DNA of 64,000 nucleotides from Bacillus mycoides (GTDB lineage Bacteria > Bacillota > Bacilli > Bacillales > Bacillaceae_G): contig NZ_CP036132.1 of the NCBI RefSeq assembly GCF_018742245.1, positions 739,001-803,000 on the forward strand, written 5' to 3'. The position numbers were made by a program, and so were the translations under genes. The notes under the pieces are model-generated. The model was not told the origin of the DNA, made no database searches, and worked only from the letters and a program-made list of their open reading frames with translations. Positions 61,307-64,000 of the stretch are shown piece after piece (position 1 is the stretch's first letter; every line of letters begins with the position of its first letter).

Positions 61307-62041
61307 ATGGAAGCTTATTTTAGTGCGTATCCATTAAAACCATTTATTCCATACTCAAGACAACATGCCATTATATTATTTATTGTGTTGGTGGGGATAA
61401 TTTTTTTGTATCAATACCAAGATGTATTACGTCAAAGTGAGTGGAATATAACGGTTCGATATGCGATTGCATTTCTATTTGTAGGAAGTGAAATTGGGCT
61501 TCATATGTGGGAATGGGAAGCAGGTATTTTTGAGCTAGGCACTTCATTACCATTTGAGTTATGTACGATAAGTTTATTGTTAGCATCGATTATGATTGTA
61601 ACGAAAAGTTATAGAATATATGAGATTGTGTTTTTTACAGGAATTATCGGTGCATCACAAGCTATTTTAACGCCAAACTTGCAATACGCTTTTCCACATT
61701 TTCGCTTTATAGAATTCTTCATTGCACATGTATTACTCATTTGGGCACCGCTCTTTATGACGTGGGTAGAAGGATATAGACCGACCTTGCAATCGATTAA
61801 GCGTACGATGATATTTTTAAACATAGTAATTCCAATCGTTTCATTCGTGAATTATAAAACGGGCGGTAATTATATGTTTTTAGCTCATAAGCCAGAAACT
61901 GCTTCATTACTCGATATGCTAGGGCCGTATCCTTATTATATTATTTCATTAGAAATTGCAGCGCTTATTGGATGTTTCATTTTGTATATGCCGTTTGCGA
62001 AAAGAGAAGAGCATGTGCATAAAAAATCGCTAGGATCATAA
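61307..62041 (+). CDS. YwaF/TIGR02206-type integral membrane protein
   Basis: 244 aa, about seven helices. 'LPFELCTISLLLASIMIVTKSYRIYEIVFFTGIIGASQAILTPN' (in parts) matches the YwaF-like family, conserved in bacilli and of unknown function. GGAGAGGAGGAAGG precedes ATG 61307. Its stop codon lies inside the following terminator. Confidence 0.82.
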   Translation: MEAYFSAYPLKPFIPYSRQHAIILFIVLVGIIFLYQYQDVLRQSEWNITVRYAIAFLFVGSEIGLHMWEWEAGIFELGTSLPFELCTISLLLASIMIVTKSYRIYEIVFFTGIIGASQAILTPNLQYAFPHFRFIEFFIAHVLLIWAPLFMTWVEGYRPTLQSIKRTMIFLNIVIPIVSFVNYKTGGNYMFLAHKPETASLLDMLGPYPYYIISLEIAALIGCFILYMPFAKREEHVHKKSLGS

Positions 62042-62055
62042 CCTAGCGATTTTTT
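62021..62055 (+). terminator. Terminator overlapping the end of the YwaF-like gene
   Basis: AAAAAATCGCTAGG / CCTAGCGATTTTTT stem. Confidence 0.92.
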
Positions 62056-62131
62056 ATGTTTAAAATATTTACAATTCAGAAAAATAAGAATAAAATTAGA
62101 GGGTAAATTATATATAGAGAGAAGGGAAAAC

Positions 62132-62998
62132 GTGGTCAAAAAAGTTTTTCTGAATGGGATGGAAATGACAATTCAATTTATCATTTCAATTTTGGGTATT
62201 ATTTTTTTAGGGGCACTGCCGAAATTATTTTATGGATTTGAGCTGAATGTATCAGCGTACATACAGAGTCTAAAAGAAGTATTTGCGAACTTAATGGATA
62301 TCTCCAATTTGCAATATGTGAGAGATAAATTTTTATTTCCACAGTTGTTTGTCCATTATAAAGAAACGATTGTTATTTTTTTAGCTGCATTTTGCATTTC
62401 GTTATTTGTAGCATTTTGTATCGTTTATATGATTATGAGTAGTTCACCGCGTATACAGCACCGAATTAAATCATTTCTCATCTTTCTAGAATCCATTCCA
62501 GACATTCTTCTTATTTTAGGATCACAAATTTTAGTTATATGGTTTTTTAAACAAACAGGTTTTTTACCTTTTCAAATTGCGTCAATCGGAGGCGAGTCGA
62601 TTAGAGGATTGCCAATATTTTGTTTGAGTATACCGACTACGATTATGTTTGTAAAAATGTTAGTGCTTCGTTTTGAAAATGAGCTGGAAAAAGATTATGT
62701 ATTATTTGCTAAGGCGAAAGGGCTGGATCGTTTTCATATTTTAAATCGTCATATTTTACGAAATGTGTTGCTTAGTACACTTTTCTTTGCGAAAACGAAT
62801 GTTTTTTTTATGTTATCTAATTTATATATTATAGAATGGATTTTTAATACGGGTGGTATTTTTATGTTTTTGAAATCGTATGAGGGTATTAGGGTTGAGG
62901 TTTTCATCGTTAGTGTGCTGCTTATTTATATTCCGATTTTTATTTTATTCAAATTGTTTCATTATCTCATTCCAGCTGCGATGAAGGAGAGATTATAA
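62132..62998 (+). CDS. ABC transporter permease, DppB/OppB-like
   Basis: 288 aa from GTG 62132 with GAGAGAAGGG upstream. About six helices; the permease EAA-type loop 'ELEKDYVLFAKAKGLDRFHILNRHILRNVL' (in parts) is clear. It pairs with the next gene as the two membrane subunits of a peptide/nickel-type importer. Shorter and more divergent than standard OppB; substrate not inferable. Confidence 0.85.
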   Translation: MVKKVFLNGMEMTIQFIISILGIIFLGALPKLFYGFELNVSAYIQSLKEVFANLMDISNLQYVRDKFLFPQLFVHYKETIVIFLAAFCISLFVAFCIVYMIMSSSPRIQHRIKSFLIFLESIPDILLILGSQILVIWFFKQTGFLPFQIASIGGESIRGLPIFCLSIPTTIMFVKMLVLRFENELEKDYVLFAKAKGLDRFHILNRHILRNVLLSTLFFAKTNVFFMLSNLYIIEWIFNTGGIFMFLKSYEGIRVEVFIVSVLLIYIPIFILFKLFHYLIPAAMKERL

Positions 62999-62999
62999 T

Positions 63000-64000
63000 A
63001 TGTGGACGTATATAAAACGCGATAAAAGGTTTTGGATAAGCATTGGGTTTCTTCTCATATTAGTTCTTTTGAGCATCGGAAATATGATATGGAATGATGG
63101 ACAGATTAAAAAAGTTACACTGCAATATGATGCGTCAGGAAACCCAGAAGTGCCACCATTTTCACCTTCATTACAATTTTTACTCGGGACAGACTGGAAA
63201 GGATATGACCTTTTACATTTAGTCATTGAAGGCGCGAAGTGGACGATTGGTATATCTATTTTAATTGCGGCACTTAGAATGGTAATAGGTGTGTTTTTTG
63301 GTGTTGTACTCGGAACGTACATAAAAAGAGGGTTTTCAAAAATCGAGGCTTTTTTTGATAGTTTTACAGTTATTCCAACAGTTATGATTGCGTATTTCTT
63401 TCTCCAATCTGTGAATACCTTTGGAAGTGGAGAGGAAACAACAACTTTCTTTGAAAGGGCTTCGTTTCAAGTTGTATTACTTGTAATGCTTGTGATGCCA
63501 GTTATTGCACTGTATGTTGCGAAAGAAGTTCGTAAATTACAAACGGAAGAATTTATTGATGCCGCGCGCATATTAGGTGGATCAAGAAGACACATTGTTA
63601 TAAAGCATCTTTTTCCGCACCTATATATGACGTTTATACTTGTATTTCTTCAGCAGTTTACGCAGACTCTTACTATTTTACTGCACTTAGGGTTACTGGA
63701 AGTATTCTTTGGCGGAACTGTTAAGTTTTTAGGACCGGTAGAAGAAATAGACTCTTACACACATGAATGGTCAGGTTTAATTGGAGTTTATTTTAGATCA
63801 TTAACAGTGCATCCGTGGATTCCTCTCGTTCCAATTACATTTTTTGGACTTACTATCTTTTCAGGAAATATGATTGTGAAAAGCATAGAAGAAGCGATGA
63901 TGAAAGTAAGGTTAGGCGGTGAGATAAAGAAGACAGATGTAGAAAAGGAACAACCTGCTGTGCAGTCAAAAGAAGAGCTATTTACGTTTAAACATACGAT
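63000..64000 (+). CDS. ABC transporter permease, DppC/OppC-like, 3' partial
   Basis: ATG 63000 lies 1 nt after the preceding stop; AAGGAGAG at its end is the ribosome binding site. The frame stays open for 333 codons to the window edge. An N-terminal helix (about 13-31) precedes a segment 'FSPSLQFLLGTDWKGYDLL', typical of OppC, and the coupling loop 'EFIDAARILGGSRRHIVIKHLFPH'. The C-terminal part after about residue 300 is cytoplasmic and may be an extension or the start of a fusion. Confidence 0.85.
   Translation, partial: MWTYIKRDKRFWISIGFLLILVLLSIGNMIWNDGQIKKVTLQYDASGNPEVPPFSPSLQFLLGTDWKGYDLLHLVIEGAKWTIGISILIAALRMVIGVFFGVVLGTYIKRGFSKIEAFFDSFTVIPTVMIAYFFLQSVNTFGSGEETTTFFERASFQVVLLVMLVMPVIALYVAKEVRKLQTEEFIDAARILGGSRRHIVIKHLFPHLYMTFILVFLQQFTQTLTILLHLGLLEVFFGGTVKFLGPVEEIDSYTHEWSGLIGVYFRSLTVHPWIPLVPITFFGLTIFSGNMIVKSIEEAMMKVRLGGEIKKTDVEKEQPAVQSKEELFTFKHT

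Overview
The window reads as chromosome of a Bacillus cereus group bacterium. The evidence is low G+C, Gram-positive ribosome binding sites, GerA-family spore germination and SpoVR genes, an EntC-like SH3/3D cell-wall protein, proteins typical of the group (tandem proteins resembling the DUF3238 family), and three copies plus remnants of a roughly 157-bp intergenic repeat that matches bcr1, a repeat confined to this group. No rRNA, tRNA, CRISPR array, prophage or intact insertion sequence was seen. The only IS material is a decayed IS231/IS4-type transposase fragment.

Layout. 1-5.4 kb: 3' part of a thiamine operon (thiY-tenI-thiO-thiS-thiG-thiF-thiD). 5.5-12.7 kb: two c-di-AMP (ydaO-type) riboswitches. 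The first heads two small unknown genes; the second heads a kdp potassium-pump operon (a 34-codon ORF, kdpF, A, B, C and a kinase-less kdpD). 12.8-14 kb: a Fur-box-controlled PepSY membrane protein. 14.2-19.4 kb: IS remnant, patatin-like lipase, then a small secreted protein with an FtsX/MacB-type ABC system, one permease of which is frameshifted. 19.5-25.5 kb: purine permease, SDR, L,D-transpeptidase, DUF1540 protein, disulfide pair and a PCYCGC lipoprotein. 25.6-29.3 kb: germination receptor operon in A-C-B order. 29.4-35.8 kb: secreted protein, nitroreductase with a Fur-like box, SpoVR, ceramidase-like protein, and a MarR regulator divergent from two tandem paralogues. 35.9-40.1 kb: a CstR-type persulfide/sulfur detoxification cluster (cstR, TusA-rhodanese fusion, rhodanese-persulfide dioxygenase fusion, TusA, rhodanese, DsrE-like, TauE/SafE) with repeated operator-like sites. 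40.1-48 kb: YbjN-like protein, LCP protein, two medium-chain reductases, Na/Pi cotransporter, MFS exporter. 48.3-54.9 kb: two MupG-type (DUF871) genes around a PRD/PTS regulator and a lactose/cellobiose-family PTS, which suggests import and cleavage of a cell-wall disaccharide. 55-64 kb: HEAT-repeat protein, EntC-like protein, an adaptor/ATPase/permease exporter, a YwaF-like membrane protein and the start of a peptide/nickel-type ABC importer that runs off the window.

Themes. Several units carry readable local control: c-di-AMP riboswitches with a clear terminator (kdp), Fur boxes, paired perfect palindromes for a MarR protein, CstR-like sites before several sulfur genes, and cre-like sites in the PTS locus. 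The most promising uncharacterised pieces are the c-di-AMP-controlled gene pair at 5749-6382, the 34-codon membrane ORF overlapping kdpF, and the double-MupG PTS locus. All calls come from reading the sequence. No database search was run, so family names rest on recognised motifs and length.
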